Shown in pieces: positions 53,612-62,095 of a stretch of DNA of 64,000 nucleotides (position 1 is the stretch's first letter; each line of letters opens with the position of its first letter). A model generated the notes under the pieces. That model saw only the letters and a list, made by a program, of their open reading frames with translations. It ran no database searches and had not been told where the DNA came from. This stretch comes from Mesorhizobium sp. SARCC-RB16n (GTDB lineage Bacteria; Pseudomonadota; Alphaproteobacteria; Rhizobiales; Rhizobiaceae), in contig NZ_ML703256.1 of NCBI RefSeq assembly GCF_008520305.1, forward strand, positions 244,815 through 308,814. The letters run 5' to 3'. The position numbers and the translations under genes were made by a program.

Positions 53612-54526
53612 TTACGGCCAGCGCACCTCCGGCGGGAGGCTGGACAGGATCGCGGCAACATTGCCGCCGGTCTTCAGCCCGAAGATGGTGCCACGATCGT
53701 GAAGAAGGTTGAATTCGACGTAGCGGCCGCGGCGGATCAGCTGTTCGTCGCGGTCGCCATCGGTCCAGTTCTCGTTGAAGTTGGCGCGCACCAGGTGGCC
53801 GTAGACGACGAGGAACGAACGCCCGACGTCCTGGACGAAGTTGAAATTGGCATTCCAGCCGCCCTTCTCCTCTTCCGGATGCAGGTAGTCGAAGAAGATG
53901 CCGCCGGTGCCGCGCGGCTCATTGCGGTGCGGCAGGAAGAAGTACTCGTCGCACCAGGCCTTGAATTTCGGGTAGTCGGCAACCGCCGCGTTCTTCTCGC
54001 AAGCGAACTGCATGGCACGGTGGAAGGCTATCGTGTCGGGATCATCCTGCGTGCGGCGGCGGTCGAGCACCGGCGTCAGGTCGGCGCCGCCGCCGAACCA
54101 TTGCCTGGATGTGACGACCATGCGCGTGTTCATGTGCACGGCCGGAACGTTGGGGTTCCATGGGTGCGCGATCAGCGAAATGCCCGATGCCCAGAAGCGC
54201 GGGTCTTCCTCGGCGCCAGGCATCTGCTTCCTGAATTCGGGCGAGAACTCGCCATAAACGGTCGAAGTGTGGACGCCGACCTTCTCGAAGACGCGGCCAT
54301 GCATCATCGACATGGTGCCGCCGCCGCCCTTGCCCTGGTCGCGTTCCCACGGCGTCTTTTCGAAGCGGCCGGGCGACCATGAGGCGAGTGGACCGCCGAG
54401 GTCCTGCTCGATCTGCTCGAAAGCGCCGCAGATGCGCTCGCGCAGCGCCTCGAACCAAAGCCGGGCCTTCATCTTCATCTCTTCGATGTCGGCGGGCAGC
54501 CCCGCCGGTATTTCAGGTCGTTCCAA
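53612..54526 (-). CDS. hemF: Oxygen-dependent coproporphyrinogen III oxidase
   Basis: A 304-residue heme-synthesis enzyme that converts coproporphyrinogen III to protoporphyrinogen IX with O2. Conserved blocks are [50 protein letters not shown] and [17 protein letters not shown]. The start is TTG 54526: it has GGAG at the right distance and gives the usual rhizobial N-terminus [15 protein letters not shown], whereas the first ATG lies inside that conserved region. It appears monocistronic. Confidence 0.95.
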   Translation of the reverse strand: MERPEIPAGLPADIEEMKMKARLWFEALRERICGAFEQIEQDLGGPLASWSPGRFEKTPWERDQGKGGGGTMSMMHGRVFEKVGVHTSTVYGEFSPEFRKQMPGAEEDPRFWASGISLIAHPWNPNVPAVHMNTRMVVTSRQWFGGGADLTPVLDRRRTQDDPDTIAFHRAMQFACEKNAAVADYPKFKAWCDEYFFLPHRNEPRGTGGIFFDYLHPEEEKGGWNANFNFVQDVGRSFLVVYGHLVRANFNENWTDGDRDEQLIRRGRYVEFNLLHDRGTIFGLKTGGNVAAILSSLPPEVRWP

Positions 54527-54627
54527 GTGCCGTCTCCGGTTTCGGGGCGGCGAGTCGACAAAAGACTCGTCTTTTCCGGGCGCGATCCCTAATCTCTTAA
54601 GGGACAGGGTCAAGTCACTTTGGTTTT

Positions 54628-54674
54628 GCGCATGGTCCTTTCCGAAACCCGATTCCGATTTCGGGGTCATGCGC
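54628..54674. repeat. Palindromic repeat upstream of a small gene
   Basis: GCGCATG/CATGCGC outer arms (54628-54634, 54668-54674) and CCGAAA/TTTCGG inner arms make a hairpin of the same family as 25594-25634. It lies between the divergent hemF gene and the small gene at 54695. Confidence 0.6.
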
Positions 54675-54694
54675 CAGGTGCAAGGAGTTGTTTC

Positions 54695-54952
54695 GTGCGC
54701 ACCCCGGCAAGACCGCCGCTGGATGGCCTGAAGAAAAGGCTCGACCAAAGCCGAGCCGAACGCGCGCGCATGCCGCGCGACGGTTTCCTGCGTGAGACCT
54801 TCGTCCTGCCGCGCTCCGACGCCCGCCTGAAGGCCAAGGAGTGGTTCGAGCGCTTCCCCAAGCAGGCCTACTGGACCGAGATCGAAAGCTGGTTCGAGCG
54901 CCCGGGCGATCTGATCGAGTTTACGATAAGGCGGTTGCCGGCGGCGGATTAG
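54695..54952 (+). CDS. Small conserved protein with GTG start
   Basis: An 85-residue basic protein ([17 protein letters not shown], then [20 protein letters not shown]). The GTG at 54695 has AAGGAG nine bases upstream; upstream in-frame starts would run through the palindromic repeat. Its stop overlaps the stop of the convergent soxR by four bases. I do not recognise a domain. Confidence 0.65.
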   Translation: MRTPARPPLDGLKKRLDQSRAERARMPRDGFLRETFVLPRSDARLKAKEWFERFPKQAYWTEIESWFERPGDLIEFTIRRLPAAD

Positions 54953-55395
54953 CCCCCGACCAGCAGTCGCCGCGCCCCCGTTCCCTCCCTTGCCAGCCGA
55001 TCCCCCTTGTTGCGAAGCGGGCATTTGTCGATCGACATGCAGCCGCAGCCTATGCAGTCGGTCAACCCGTCGCGCAGCTTCTTTAGTTGGCTGATTTTCT
55101 GATCGAGGCTATCGCGCCAAGCCGTTGAAAGCAGATTCCAATCTTCGCGCGTCGGCGTGCGGCCTTCAGGTAATGATTCAAGCGCGGCACCGATTTCCGC
55201 GAGCGAGATACCGACCTCCTGGGCGATCCGGATTATGGCCACCCGGCGCAGCACGTCGCGGCCGTAACGGCGCTGGTTGCCGGAGGTGCGGTGGCTGCGG
55301 ATCAGGCCGCGCGTCTCGTAGAAATGCAGCGCCGACACCGCCACGCCGCTGCGCGCAGCCACCTGGCCGACCGTCAATTCCAATGCTGGTGCCAT
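54949..55395 (-). CDS. soxR: Redox-sensing activator SoxR
   Basis: A 148-residue MerR-family activator with an N-terminal winged helix ([20 protein letters not shown]), a long dimerisation helix and the [2Fe-2S] cluster motif [12 protein letters not shown] (Cys114, 117, 119, 125). It senses redox-cycling compounds by cluster oxidation. A near-consensus SoxR box lies 20 bases upstream of its start. There is no soxS neighbour, as expected outside enteric bacteria. Confidence 0.96.
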   Translation of the reverse strand: MAPALELTVGQVAARSGVAVSALHFYETRGLIRSHRTSGNQRRYGRDVLRRVAIIRIAQEVGISLAEIGAALESLPEGRTPTREDWNLLSTAWRDSLDQKISQLKKLRDGLTDCIGCGCMSIDKCPLRNKGDRLAREGTGARRLLVGG

Positions 55396-55410
55396 CTCGC
55401 AATTTTCCGC

Positions 55411-55441
55411 TTGACCTCAAGTTAAGTTGAGCTTGTAGCCA
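55411..55441 (+). promoter_or_regulatory. SoxR box within a SoxR-type promoter
   Basis: CCTCAAGTTAAGTTGAGC (55415-55432) agrees with the classic SoxR box at 16 of 18 positions. On the rightward strand it is placed between a near-perfect -35 (TTGACC, 55411-55416) and a position 19 bases later (TAGCCA, 55436), the spacing typical of MerR/SoxR-activated promoters, although this -10 is poor. Confidence 0.8.
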
Positions 55442-55524
55442 AGAAAGCCTGGATGTGCAAACGAAGGAGAAGGCGGATGTGCGCCTGGGCACAAATCACC
55501 GCGGACCGCGCTGCGGGCGATCCC

Positions 55525-55983
55525 CTAGCCAAGCTGCCGGATGGCTTCACCCGCCACCATGGCGACGGAAAGCGCGACGTTGATGCTGCGCGCCGCGCCT
55601 TGCATCGGGATGGTCAGCCGCGCATCCGCCGCCTGATGGACTGGATCCGGCACGCCCGCGGATTCGCGGCCGAACAGGAGGATGTCGCGGTCGGTGAAGC
55701 TGAAGTCTGTATAGGGGGTGGTAGCCTTGGTCGACAGCAGCACCAGCCGGTCCGCGCGGGCCTTGCGACATTCCTCGAAGGCGTGCCAGTCGACATGCCG
55801 GGTCAGGGCAGCCATTTCGAGGTAGTCCATGCCGGCACGCTTGAGCGCTCTGTCGGAGAGCGGAAAGCCGGCCGGCTCGATGATGTCGACGCCAAGCCCG
55901 AGACACGCGGCGAAGCGCAGGATTGTCCCGGTATTGCCGGCAATGTCAGGCTGGTAGAGCGCGATGCGGAGACCACGGTTCAC
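55525..55983 (-). CDS. trmL: tRNA (cytidine/uridine-34 2'-O)-methyltransferase
   Basis: A 152-residue SPOUT-class methyltransferase that methylates the wobble ribose in certain leucine tRNAs using SAM. Motifs are IALYQPDIAGNTGTILRFAA, LLFGRESAGVP and the knot segment IPMQGAARSINVALSVAMV. The GTG start at 55983 has AAGGA ahead of it and gives the family N-terminus. It reads toward soxR but is separated by the SoxR box region. Confidence 0.95.
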   Translation of the reverse strand: MNRGLRIALYQPDIAGNTGTILRFAACLGLGVDIIEPAGFPLSDRALKRAGMDYLEMAALTRHVDWHAFEECRKARADRLVLLSTKATTPYTDFSFTDRDILLFGRESAGVPDPVHQAADARLTIPMQGAARSINVALSVAMVAGEAIRQLG

Positions 55984-56123
55984 TTCCGCGTCCTTCTAAT
56001 AAGTGGCAGATCGGCCACAGCGGCTTCCTGGTTTTGGAAATTCCTGGACCTGCGGGTGGCCATTTTCTGCGAAGTCGGGTATGTCAACTCCATTGTCAAC
56101 CCGAACCGATGGAGGGGTAATTC

Positions 56124-56201
56124 ATGATGACCATGCACATCCAGCGCCCCACCCGTGGGCTTACTTGCGCCCTGGCGGTTTCGGTACGACGTTTCTCCTG
56201 A
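56124..56201 (+). CDS. 25-codon ORF with a strong ribosome site
   Basis: The ATG at 56124 follows GGAGGGG at good spacing and opens 25 codons (MMTMHIQRPTRGLTC then a short Val/Arg tail) before TGA. It ends 65 bases before the next start. It could be a leader peptide or a small protein; nothing else supports it. Confidence 0.35.
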   Translation: MMTMHIQRPTRGLTCALAVSVRRFS

Positions 56202-56266
56202 TCTTTTAGACACTTCCGCACCGATTTCCGCCGAAACCATTCCCTGGTCTTCGAAGGAATCCTGCG

Positions 56267-56785
56267 ATGTTTTTCAAGCCACCGAAGGGGCCAATGGCCC
56301 CGTCCCAACGCGTTCCGACTGATCCTCCGCAGATTCCGCGGCATGACGTCGATCACCCTTTTTATCTCTATTTCAACACGGAGGACGGACCGATGTTCGA
56401 TCCCTATAGAATACCCGGCTCGAGGAGCCTGCATATCCACCGCATGCCGACCTGGGTGCTGTTGATCGGTGAGACCTATTCTTCGGCGGTTCATGCCGAA
56501 GTCCGTCGCCGGCCGCATCGTGGCATGTTGCCGGATGTCGATTTCTCGCATGCGGTTCCCGATCCGAGCCGGCCGTCGCTGGGTCGCCGGATCATCCGGC
56601 TGATCCGGCCAGGTGCGAAGATCCGGGCTGTCGGCACCGCGCCGTCAGGATCGTCAAAAGAGCCTGTCGGCGAAAAGCCCGCGAACCCCTATATTGCGCG
56701 AAGCAGGGCCGACGGTCCGGATGATTCCGGACCGTCGGCCCTCGGCGCCATGCGTTCCGAGGACCTCGTACGGCGTGCCGCTTGA
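56267..56785 (+). CDS. Hypothetical protein upstream of the ABC exporters
   Basis: A 172-residue Pro- and Arg-rich protein (MFFKPPKGPMAPSQRVPTDP) with no signal peptide or known domain. AAGGA lies nine bases before ATG 56267, and codon choice looks normal in the first 130 codons. The last 35 codons read through a perfect 17-base-pair hairpin, so its real end or status is uncertain. It precedes the ABC gene by 29 bases. Confidence 0.45.
   Translation: MFFKPPKGPMAPSQRVPTDPPQIPRHDVDHPFYLYFNTEDGPMFDPYRIPGSRSLHIHRMPTWVLLIGETYSSAVHAEVRRRPHRGMLPDVDFSHAVPDPSRPSLGRRIIRLIRPGAKIRAVGTAPSGSSKEPVGEKPANPYIARSRADGPDDSGPSALGAMRSEDLVRRAA
56705..56742. terminator. Perfect 17-bp hairpin before the ABC genes
   Basis: AGGGCCGACGGTCCGGA (56705-56721) and TCCGGACCGTCGGCCCT (56726-56742) pair without mismatch around TGAT. 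There is no T-run. It may mark the real end of the upstream transcript or be a rhizobial repeat. Confidence 0.65.
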
Positions 56786-56814
56786 GCGGGAAACAGATTT
56801 CGTGAGCATGACCT

Positions 56815-58701
56815 ATGTTGTTGTTTAGCTGGTTTGAAAGAAGGCTCGATCCGTTCCCTGCCGCGGAACCGGTCGAGCCGCCCAAGACGCTGGTTGCCTT
56901 CTGCCTGCATTATACGCGCGGGGCATGGCCCTATATCCTGGTCGATGCGGTGCTGGTGGCTGCCATCGCCATAGCGGAAGTGTGGATGTTCGGTTTCCTC
57001 GGCCGCATCGTCGACTGGCTGTCGGGGCAGAATCGCGAGACCTTCCTGCAGACGGAGGGCTGGAAGCTCGCCGGCATGGCCTTCATCGTGCTGTTCGCGC
57101 TGCCCGGCACGGTCTGGCTGCATTCGCTGCTCAACCAGCAGACGCTGATGGGCAATTATCCCATGCGCATCCGCTGGCAGGTGCATCGCTACCTGCTCAA
57201 GCAATCGATGAGCTTCTACCAGGACGAGTTCGCCGGCCGCATCGCCACCAAGCTGATGCAGACGGCGCTCGCCGTGCGCGAATGCGTCATCAAGGTGATC
57301 GACGTCCTGAACTACGTCATCGTCTATTTCCTCGGCATGCTGTTGATCGTCGGTTCGGCCGACTGGCGGCTGGCGGCGCCGCTTGGCGTCTGGCTGGTCG
57401 GCTACGTGCTGTTGCTGCGCTTTTTCATCCCGCGCCTGGGCAAGGTCGGCGAGGAGCAGGCCAATGCGCGCTCGACCATGACCGGCCGCGTCGTCGACAG
57501 CTACACCAACATCCAGACGGTCAAGCTGTTTTCCCATTCGCGCCGCGAGGCAGCCTTCGCTAGGGAAGGCATGATGGGCTTCCTCGACACGGTCTACCGG
57601 TCGATGCGGCTGGTGACGGTGCTGTTCGGCTCGCTCTACATACTGAACGCGCTTCTGCTGTTTTCGGTCACCGCCATCTCGTTGTGGCTGTGGATGGGGC
57701 AAGCGGTGACGATCGGCGCGGTCGCCGTAGTCATCGGCCTGGTGCTTCGGATGTGGGGCATGTCGCAGTGGATCATGTGGGAAATGTCGGGCCTGTTCGA
57801 GAATATCGGCACGGTGCAGGACGGCATTGCCTCCATCTCGCTGCCACGCCTCGTGGAGGACAGGCCGGATGCCAAGGAGATCAGCGTTTCCAAAGGCGAT
57901 ATCCGCTTCGAGGACATCCGCTTCCACTACGGCAAGCAGAAGGGCGTCATCGAAAACCTGTCGCTCGCGGTGAAGCCGGGCGAGAAGGTCGGCATTGTCG
58001 GGCGCTCGGGCGCGGGCAAGTCGACGCTGGTCAATCTCCTCTTGCGTTTCTACGACTTGGAGTCCGGCCGGATCCTGATCGACGGCCAGGAGATCGCCGG
58101 CGTGAAGCAGGATTCGCTGCGCGCCCAGATCGGCATGGTCACGCAGGACACCTCGCTGCTGCACCGTTCGGTGCGCGAGAACATTCTCTATGGCCGGCCC
58201 GAAGCCAGCGATGACATGCTTGTCGAGGCGGCGCGGCGGGCTGAGGCGCTGGATTTCATATCGGCGCTTTCGGACCATAGCGGCCGGAAAGGCTTCGACG
58301 CCTATGTCGGCGATCGCGGCGTCAAACTGTCCGGCGGCCAGCGGCAACGCATCGCCATTGCTCGCGTTATGTTGAAGGACGCGCCCATTCTTATCCTTGA
58401 CGAGGCGACGTCGGCGCTCGATTCCGAGGCGGAAGCCGCCATCCAGGAGAATCTCTACAAGCTCATGCAAGGCAAGACCGTCATCGCCATCGCGCACCGG
58501 CTGTCGACTATCGCGGCGATGGACAGGCTCGTCGTGATGGACCAGGGCCGCGTCATCGAGGAGGGTTCGCACGAGGAACTGGTCGCCAGAGGCGGGCTTT
58601 ACGCGCAGCTCTGGCAGCGCCAGTCGGGTGGGTTCCTGCTCGAGGACGGCCCGGTCGGCGCCGCCAACGACGCAATAGCAAAGGGGCAAGCCGCAGAATG
58701 A
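56815..58701 (+). CDS. ABC exporter half-transporter 1
   Basis: A 628-residue fused permease-ATPase (type IV ABC exporter). About six membrane helices lie in residues 35-330. The ATPase has Walker A GRSGAGKST, signature LSGGQRQRIAIARV and Walker B ILILDEATSALD, plus the His switch in AIAHRLSTI. It ends 10 bases before a second, similar transporter, so the two probably form a heterodimer. Substrate unknown. The ATG at 56815 has only a weak ribosome site. Confidence 0.92.
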   Translation: MLLFSWFERRLDPFPAAEPVEPPKTLVAFCLHYTRGAWPYILVDAVLVAAIAIAEVWMFGFLGRIVDWLSGQNRETFLQTEGWKLAGMAFIVLFALPGTVWLHSLLNQQTLMGNYPMRIRWQVHRYLLKQSMSFYQDEFAGRIATKLMQTALAVRECVIKVIDVLNYVIVYFLGMLLIVGSADWRLAAPLGVWLVGYVLLLRFFIPRLGKVGEEQANARSTMTGRVVDSYTNIQTVKLFSHSRREAAFAREGMMGFLDTVYRSMRLVTVLFGSLYILNALLLFSVTAISLWLWMGQAVTIGAVAVVIGLVLRMWGMSQWIMWEMSGLFENIGTVQDGIASISLPRLVEDRPDAKEISVSKGDIRFEDIRFHYGKQKGVIENLSLAVKPGEKVGIVGRSGAGKSTLVNLLLRFYDLESGRILIDGQEIAGVKQDSLRAQIGMVTQDTSLLHRSVRENILYGRPEASDDMLVEAARRAEALDFISALSDHSGRKGFDAYVGDRGVKLSGGQRQRIAIARVMLKDAPILILDEATSALDSEAEAAIQENLYKLMQGKTVIAIAHRLSTIAAMDRLVVMDQGRVIEEGSHEELVARGGLYAQLWQRQSGGFLLEDGPVGAANDAIAKGQAAE

Positions 58702-58711
58702 TGGCCGCCGC

Positions 58712-60595
58712 ATGATGACAGCCATCTACCGCTGGTTCGAGACCTGGGTCTATCCGTTCAGGGAGCCGGCGAATCTTCGGCCACCGGCCAGCGTCGGAGG
58801 CTTCCTGTGGCACTATGTCGGCCAGGCGAAGTTCGCCTTCTTCGCCATGCTGGTCATCGGGGGCATCGCGCCGCTGGTCGAGGCCGGCCTGTTCTATTTC
58901 GTCGGGCGGCTTGTCGATATCCTCGACCAGCTTCCCGGCGAGCGGAGCTGGCACGCGCTGTGGGCCGCCGCCGGCCCCGAACTTGTGTTCATGGTCGCTG
59001 TGGTGCTGGTCATCCGCACCGTGGTCGTCGGGCTGTCGGCGCTGGTCGACGAACAGACGATCACGCCGGGCTTCTACAATCTGGTGCGCTGGCAGGCGCA
59101 CCGGCATGTCTCGCGCCAGTCCTATGCCTTCTTCCAGAACGATTTCGCCGGTCGTATCGCGACAAAGGTCTGGCAGGCCGGGCAGGCGACCGGCGACCTG
59201 ATGGAAAGCTTCATCGAGGTCGTCTGGTTCATGGTCGTCTATACGGTGACGACGCTGGCGCTGGTCGCGGGGCTGGACCTCAGGCTGGCGGCACTGGTGG
59301 TGATCTGGATCACCGCCTTCGGCTTTCTGGCCAGGCGCTATTTGCCGGCGATCCGCAAGCACGCCGAAGCGACCGCCGAGGCGGGCTCGATGATCAATGG
59401 CCGCATCGTCGATTCCTATTCCAACGTGCAGACGCTGAAACTGTTCGCGGCCGACGGCGACGACCGCTACATCAGGAACGGCTTCGATATCTATCTCGAC
59501 GCGCTGCGGCCCTTCACCCGCCGGCTGACCGGCGTTCGCATGGCGCTGACGACGCTGTCGGGCATCATGATCACGGCGATCGGCTGCTTTGCCGTCTATC
59601 TCTGGGTCGAGGGCTCGATCACCGTCGGTGCCGTCGCGTTCACGCTGTCGCTGGTGCTGCGCCTCAACATGCTGCTCGGCCGGCTGATGATGCAGATGAA
59701 CGGCATCTTGCGAAACCTCGGCGTGCTGGAGAACTCCAAGGCGCTGATTTCGCAGCCGCTCGGGCTAACCGACGCGCCCGACGCCAAGGAGTTGGTCGTG
59801 GCCGGAGGCCGTATCGATGTGAAGAACGTCGAGTTCCACTACGGCAAGGGGTTCGGCGTGCTCAACGGCATAGACCTTGTCGTCAGGCCGGGCGAGAAGG
59901 TCGGGCTCGTCGGGCCATCGGGCGCCGGCAAGACGACGTTGGCCAACCTGATCCTGCGCCTCTACGACCTCGAAAGCGGCCGGATCACCATCGATGGCCA
60001 GGACGTCGCCGGTGTGACGCAGAATTCGCTGCGCGCCAATATCGGCGTCGTCAGCCAGGACACGGCCCTGTTCCACCGTTCGCTGCGCGACAACATCAAG
60101 CTCGGCATGCCCGACGCGACCGATGCGGAGGTGATCGCGGCGGCGAAGAAGGCCGAGGCCCACGAGTTCATCCTGACCTTGCGCGACAACCGGGACCGCC
60201 AGGGTTATGAGGCCTTTGTCGGCGAGCGCGGTGTCAAGCTGTCGGGTGGCCAGCGCCAGCGCGTGGCGATCGCCCGCGTCTTCCTCAAGGACGCGCCCAT
60301 CCTGATCCTCGACGAGGCGACCTCGGCGCTCGATTCCGACATCGAGGCGGCGATCCAGGAGAATCTGACGCGGCTGATGGAGAACAAGACCGTGATCGCC
60401 ATCGCCCACCGGCTGTCGACGATCGCGGCACTGGATCGCCTCGTGGTGCTCGACGGCGGCCGCATCGTCGAGCAAGGCACGCATGACGAACTGGTGGCGC
60501 TCGACGGGCTCTATGCCCGGCTGTGGAAGCGCCAGTCCGGTGGCTTCCTCTATCATGAGGAAAGCGTGCTCGAAGAGACGCGGCCGGCGGAGTAG
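58712..60595 (+). CDS. ABC exporter half-transporter 2
   Basis: A 627-residue partner of the preceding gene with the same architecture: six membrane helices, Walker A GPSGAGKTT, signature LSGGQRQRVAIARV and Walker B ILILDEATSALD. Both copies keep intact motifs, so both ATP sites should be active. Two ATGs, at 58712 and 58715, are possible. The GNAT gene starts four bases later. Confidence 0.92.
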   Translation: MMTAIYRWFETWVYPFREPANLRPPASVGGFLWHYVGQAKFAFFAMLVIGGIAPLVEAGLFYFVGRLVDILDQLPGERSWHALWAAAGPELVFMVAVVLVIRTVVVGLSALVDEQTITPGFYNLVRWQAHRHVSRQSYAFFQNDFAGRIATKVWQAGQATGDLMESFIEVVWFMVVYTVTTLALVAGLDLRLAALVVIWITAFGFLARRYLPAIRKHAEATAEAGSMINGRIVDSYSNVQTLKLFAADGDDRYIRNGFDIYLDALRPFTRRLTGVRMALTTLSGIMITAIGCFAVYLWVEGSITVGAVAFTLSLVLRLNMLLGRLMMQMNGILRNLGVLENSKALISQPLGLTDAPDAKELVVAGGRIDVKNVEFHYGKGFGVLNGIDLVVRPGEKVGLVGPSGAGKTTLANLILRLYDLESGRITIDGQDVAGVTQNSLRANIGVVSQDTALFHRSLRDNIKLGMPDATDAEVIAAAKKAEAHEFILTLRDNRDRQGYEAFVGERGVKLSGGQRQRVAIARVFLKDAPILILDEATSALDSDIEAAIQENLTRLMENKTVIAIAHRLSTIAALDRLVVLDGGRIVEQGTHDELVALDGLYARLWKRQSGGFLYHEESVLEETRPAE

Positions 60596-60599
60596 GCGC

Positions 60600-61088
60600 A
60601 TGGGCGCGGCGGATGAAACCGGTTACGTGCTGAAGGGGCTGCGCCCGACGACACCGGCTTTCGATGCTCTGATGCAGGAAAGCCGTCAGGAAGGCTACTG
60701 GATGCTGGTGCGGCTTCGCGACGGCTGGACGAGCGGGCGCAACAAATTCCTGAAAAGGCCCGAAATGCTGCTCGGCGCCTATCATGGCCGGCAACTGATC
60801 GGCGTTGGCGGGCTCAATGTCGATCCCTATTTCGAAGAAGGCGATTTCGGCCGCGTGCGCCACCTCTATGTCAGCGCGGCGCACCGGCGCCTCGGCGTCG
60901 GTCGCATGCTGGTCGGCGCGATCATCGAGCGGGCACGAGCGCATTTTTCATCGCTCAACACACGCGCTCCAGCGGAATCATTTGCCTTTTACGAGAGGCT
61001 TGGCTTCCATCGCGTTTCCGGCGAGGAATTCGTCACCCATCGCATGGCGCTGAGCGATGAGACTGCAAAGCGCAGAAAGGCGAACTGA
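60600..61088 (+). CDS. GNAT-family N-acetyltransferase
   Basis: A 162-residue GCN5-type acetyltransferase with an acetyl-CoA loop near residues 88-104 (VSAAHRRLGVGRMLVGAII) and ESFAFYERLGFHRVSG. The substrate is unknown. The ATG at 60600 follows GGAGTAGG. It lies directly behind the two ABC genes, which suggests modification of the exported or a related compound. Confidence 0.9.
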   Translation: MGAADETGYVLKGLRPTTPAFDALMQESRQEGYWMLVRLRDGWTSGRNKFLKRPEMLLGAYHGRQLIGVGGLNVDPYFEEGDFGRVRHLYVSAAHRRLGVGRMLVGAIIERARAHFSSLNTRAPAESFAFYERLGFHRVSGEEFVTHRMALSDETAKRRKAN

Positions 61089-61400
61089 ATGTCTCTGCGG
61101 CCTCCCTCCGGTTTGACCGGATCTTCCCCCGCCGAGGCCGCCTTTGACGCGCTTGGTCATGAAATCCTCGCCGAGAAGGCTGCCGCGCTCGGTCGTGCCG
61201 GCCAGCGCGTCGAGGTGACGCTGGCGATGCTTCGCGACAACGAAGATGGGGACCGGCGGCCCCAGCTTCTGAAGGAAGCCGCCGAGGCGGTGCACGGCTA
61301 TTTCATCCAGCGCGAACTGTGCGGGCTGCGCAAGCACGATGCGGTGATCCGGGAATACAGCATCCCCAGGGCCGTGCTGGTCAGGCTCGGCGCCAAATAG
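61089..61400 (+). CDS. Small conserved protein (tentatively DUF6665)
   Basis: A 103-residue helical protein (FDALGHEILAEKAAALGRAG, then FIQRELCGLRKHDAVIREYS) that I recall as a rhizobial family of unknown function, possibly DUF6665. Its ATG follows the GNAT stop directly, so it belongs to the ABC operon. It ends before a palindrome that separates it from the convergent cupin gene. Confidence 0.7.
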   Translation: MSLRPPSGLTGSSPAEAAFDALGHEILAEKAAALGRAGQRVEVTLAMLRDNEDGDRRPQLLKEAAEAVHGYFIQRELCGLRKHDAVIREYSIPRAVLVRLGAK

Positions 61401-61412
61401 GGCTTTTTTGTC

Positions 61413-61439
61413 TGACCATCATCCTGAGGATCATGGTCA
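61413..61439. repeat. Palindrome between convergent genes
   Basis: TGACCATCATCCT (61413-61425) pairs with AGGATCATGGTCA (61427-61439) with one mismatch. This CATCATCCTGAGGAT type is a frequent rhizobial intergenic palindrome. It overlaps the end of the cupin gene. A T-run just upstream (61405-61410, GCTTTTTTG) may aid termination of the rightward operon. Confidence 0.65.
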
Positions 61440-61781
61440 CTCGAGCCACTCGGTGATGAAACTGCCGTTCTCGTGGATATCGGTCGTTTCCAGCGGGCCG
61501 GGGCCGAGATTGGTGAATTTGTGCGGTGTGTGGGGCGGCACGATGACGATCTGGCCGGCCGAGGCCTCGATTTCCTGGTCGCCGACGGTGAACAGGCCGG
61601 TGCCCTGGCGGATGATGAAGATCTCCGCATAGGGATGAGCGTGCAGCCGTGGGCCGCCGCCGACATCGGGCAGGTAATTGAAGATCAGGCAGGAGTTGGA
61701 GCCGTAGACGCCGCATTGCAGTTCGCCCTTCCAGTGATTGGAACGAACAGACCATTCCTCGCGATCGATGACATGCACCAT
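61437..61781 (-). CDS. Cupin-domain protein
   Basis: A 114-residue single cupin. Motif 1 is GPRLHAHPYAEIFIIRQGTG (two His and a Glu for metal binding) and motif 2 is PPHTPHKFTNLGPG. It may be a small metal enzyme or a sugar-binding protein; the substrate is unknown. It is convergent with the ABC operon and upstream (oppositely oriented) of the pet operon. Confidence 0.9.
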   Translation of the reverse strand: MVHVIDREEWSVRSNHWKGELQCGVYGSNSCLIFNYLPDVGGGPRLHAHPYAEIFIIRQGTGLFTVGDQEIEASAGQIVIVPPHTPHKFTNLGPGPLETTDIHENGSFITEWLE

Positions 61782-62095
61782 GGCAGGGAAAATAGATCAC
61801 TCGGGCAGCCTATGTCGAGGCAAACAACGATACCGGATTTGCGGTTGTTTCCCGGTTGTTTAGCCGCCTTTTGCGGCCATTCGCCGCCTTGCCGAGCAAT
61901 AGGGGATTTTGTCCCCGCGACAATCTGCCCTTGTGCCTTGACCCGTCTGGACAAAAACGGGCTTCACGCATAAACCGAAGTCCAAATGCCGGAGGAATTC
62001 GCTAGCCTGTTCGCCATGCGCTGTCGGGTTGGCGTGATTGAGCGGGGAACAAGGCTCAGCCACCGGCGCGGAAGAGGCGAAAGGATCAGGCACCC
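61782..62095. other. 314-base region upstream of petA
   Basis: No gene is supported. It must carry promoters for the cupin gene and the pet operon. TTGACC at 61938-61943 could be a -35 for petA, but no good -10 is seen at 16-18 bases. A nine-base direct repeat CGGTTGTTT occurs twice near 61840-61860. Confidence 0.4.

Noticed and set aside
54527-55024. Long N-terminal extension of HemF
   Set aside because: The family N-terminus begins at TTG 54526; the extension crosses a palindromic repeat and the opposite-strand small gene.
56689-58725. Long open frame antisense to the first ABC exporter
   Set aside because: It mirrors the ABC gene, has His/Asp/Arg-rich composition typical of antisense reading in high-GC DNA, and shows no domain.
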